Shown: positions 44,777 to 46,297 of the stretch, one piece after another
Numbering within the stretch: the first letter of the stretch is position 1
How the letters are laid out: each line of letters opens with the position of its first letter
From: Rhodocyclaceae bacterium
Lineage (GTDB): Bacteria; Pseudomonadota; Gammaproteobacteria; Burkholderiales; Rhodocyclaceae
Assembly (NCBI GenBank): GCA_003158255.1
Contig: PMIH01000181.1
Span: 4,482-50,778 of the forward strand
Length of the DNA stretch: 46,297 nt
Direction of reading: 5' to 3'
Translations under genes and position numbers: made by a program
The notes under the pieces: generated by a model
The model's database searches: none
What the model was told of the DNA's origin: nothing
Seen by the model: only the letters and a program-made list of their open reading frames with translations

Positions 44777-46273
44777 ATGGAACGCAGCCAACAGAAAGTC
44801 GCACGGCAGACGGAGGTCGGTGAGAGCAGCGACTTTACGTCACTTCTCAACAAAGAGTTCAAACCCAAGTCCGACGAACAGCGTAGTGCTGTCGAAGGTG
44901 CGGTGCGTACGCTGGCGGAACAGGCGCTGGCAACCACGGTGCAGATATCCACCGATGCCTACCGAACTATCGAAGCCATCATTGCGGAAATCGATCGCAA
45001 GCTGAGCGAACAGATCGACCTCATCCTGCATCACCAGGAATACCAAGCGCTCGAATCGGCCTGGCGCGGACTCCACTACCTCATCAACAACACCGAAACC
45101 GACGAGATGCTGAAGATTCGCGTCATGAACATCTCGAAGAGGGAGCTGCATCGGACGCTGCGCCGTCATAAGGGCGTCGGCTGGGATCAGAGCCCACTTT
45201 TCCGCCGTATCTACGAAGAGGAATACGGTCAACTCGGCGGTGCCCCCTATGGCTGCCTCGTCGGCGACTACTACTTCGACCACAGTGCCCCCGATGTCGA
45301 AATGCTTGGCGAGTTGGCCAAGATCGCATCGGCCGCACACTGCCCCTTCATCGCCGGTGCCGACCCAGCCATTATGCAAATGGAATCATGGCAAAACCTC
45401 GCCAATCCGCGCGACCTCACCAAGATATTCGAGAACACCGAGTATGCCCCGTGGCGCAGCCTGCGCGAGTCGGATGATTCTCGGTACATCGGCTTGGCAA
45501 TGCCCCGTTTCCTTGGCCGCCTGCCCTATGGGAGCAAGACCAATCCCATCGACGAATTCGACTTCGAAGAGGACACCAATGGCGCCGACCACAGTCACTA
45601 CGGCTGGGTTAACGCCGCGTACGCCATGGCGGTCAACATCAACCGCAGCTTCAAGTACTACGGCTGGGCTACTTCGATACGCGGCGTCGAGTCCGGCGGT
45701 GCCGTAGAAAATCTACCGTGCCACACGTTCCCGACCGACGACGGCGGTGTCGACATGAAGTGTCCGACGGAGATTGCAATTTCGGATCGCCGGGAAGCTG
45801 AGCTGGCCAAGAACGGATTTATGCCGCTGGTGCATCGCAAGAACTCGGATTTCGCCGCCTTCATTGGCGCCCAGAGTCTCCAGAAGCCCATCGAGTACTA
45901 CGACGCCGACGCAACGGCCAATGCCAACCTAGCAGCGCGTCTGCCCTACTTGTTCGCCTGCTGCCGCTTTGCACACTATCTCAAGTGCATCGTTCGCGAC
46001 AAGATCGGTTCGTTCCGCGAACGCGACGACATTCAGCGCTGGCTCAACGACTGGATTATGAACTATGTCGATGGCGATCCCACGAACTCCAGCCAGGACA
46101 CCAAGGCGCGCAAGCCGTTGGCCGCCGCCGAAGTCATCGTCGAGGAAGTCGCTGACAACCCCGGCTACTACGGCGCCAAGTTCTTCCTGCGCCCTCACTA
46201 CCAACTCGAAGGCCTGACGATGAGCCTGCGACTGGTGTCGAAACTGCCCTCCATCAAACAGGCGGAAGCCTAA
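44777..46273 (+). CDS. tssC: T6SS contractile sheath large subunit TssC (VipB)
   Basis: From ATG 44777; SAWRGLHYLINNTETDEMLKIRVMNISKRELHRTLRRHKGVGWDQSPLFRRIYEEEYGQLGGAPYGCLVGDYYFDHSAPDVEMLGELAKIASAAHCPFIAGADP. Confidence 0.96.
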   Translation: MERSQQKVARQTEVGESSDFTSLLNKEFKPKSDEQRSAVEGAVRTLAEQALATTVQISTDAYRTIEAIIAEIDRKLSEQIDLILHHQEYQALESAWRGLHYLINNTETDEMLKIRVMNISKRELHRTLRRHKGVGWDQSPLFRRIYEEEYGQLGGAPYGCLVGDYYFDHSAPDVEMLGELAKIASAAHCPFIAGADPAIMQMESWQNLANPRDLTKIFENTEYAPWRSLRESDDSRYIGLAMPRFLGRLPYGSKTNPIDEFDFEEDTNGADHSHYGWVNAAYAMAVNINRSFKYYGWATSIRGVESGGAVENLPCHTFPTDDGGVDMKCPTEIAISDRREAELAKNGFMPLVHRKNSDFAAFIGAQSLQKPIEYYDADATANANLAARLPYLFACCRFAHYLKCIVRDKIGSFRERDDIQRWLNDWIMNYVDGDPTNSSQDTKARKPLAAAEVIVEEVADNPGYYGAKFFLRPHYQLEGLTMSLRLVSKLPSIKQAEA

Positions 46274-46297
46274 GGAAACGCTGAACAAGTGACCGTA

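Noticed and set aside
1-46297. CRISPR arrays, tRNA or rRNA genes
   Set aside because: No regularly spaced repeat array, no recognisable cas gene, and no tRNA/rRNA sequence noticed on reading; not computationally excluded.

Overview
High-GC proteobacterial window (likely Betaproteobacteria, inferred from gene content) with two contrasting halves. The left part (1-20.9 kb) is housekeeping/accessory: a CusABC + CusF copper/silver efflux cluster, a universal stress protein, a YeiH-like membrane protein with an unusual charged insertion, a divergent TtrSR/FixJ-like two-component pair, an alpha-2-macroglobulin (intact CLEQ thioester) + PBP1C pair, a lipoprotein and an EF-G-like GTPase. Nested IS debris follows at about 20.9-23.0 kb: an IS1595-type transposase cut by an IS66-type element, itself frameshifted and truncated. 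The right part (23.0-46.3 kb) is a nearly complete type VI secretion cluster: tssE-tagF-pppA-fha-tssQ-like-lipoprotein-ppkA-tssH-tssG-tssF-tssM-tssL-tssK-tssJ on the minus strand, divergent from tssA-tssB-tssC on the plus strand. Two observations look most worth following up. First, the T6SS threonine-phosphorylation module seems to have a variant envelope arm: two adjacent TssQ-like lipoproteins, the second carrying a C-terminal PEGA-like domain that resembles the PEGA-like tail of the PpkA kinase. Second, a 23-bp motif (consensus GGCGTRCCRCCACGRCTGACTTT) occurs five times in the same orientation in the left part and was not seen in the IS/T6SS part. All calls come from reading the translations and sequence by eye; no database search was run.
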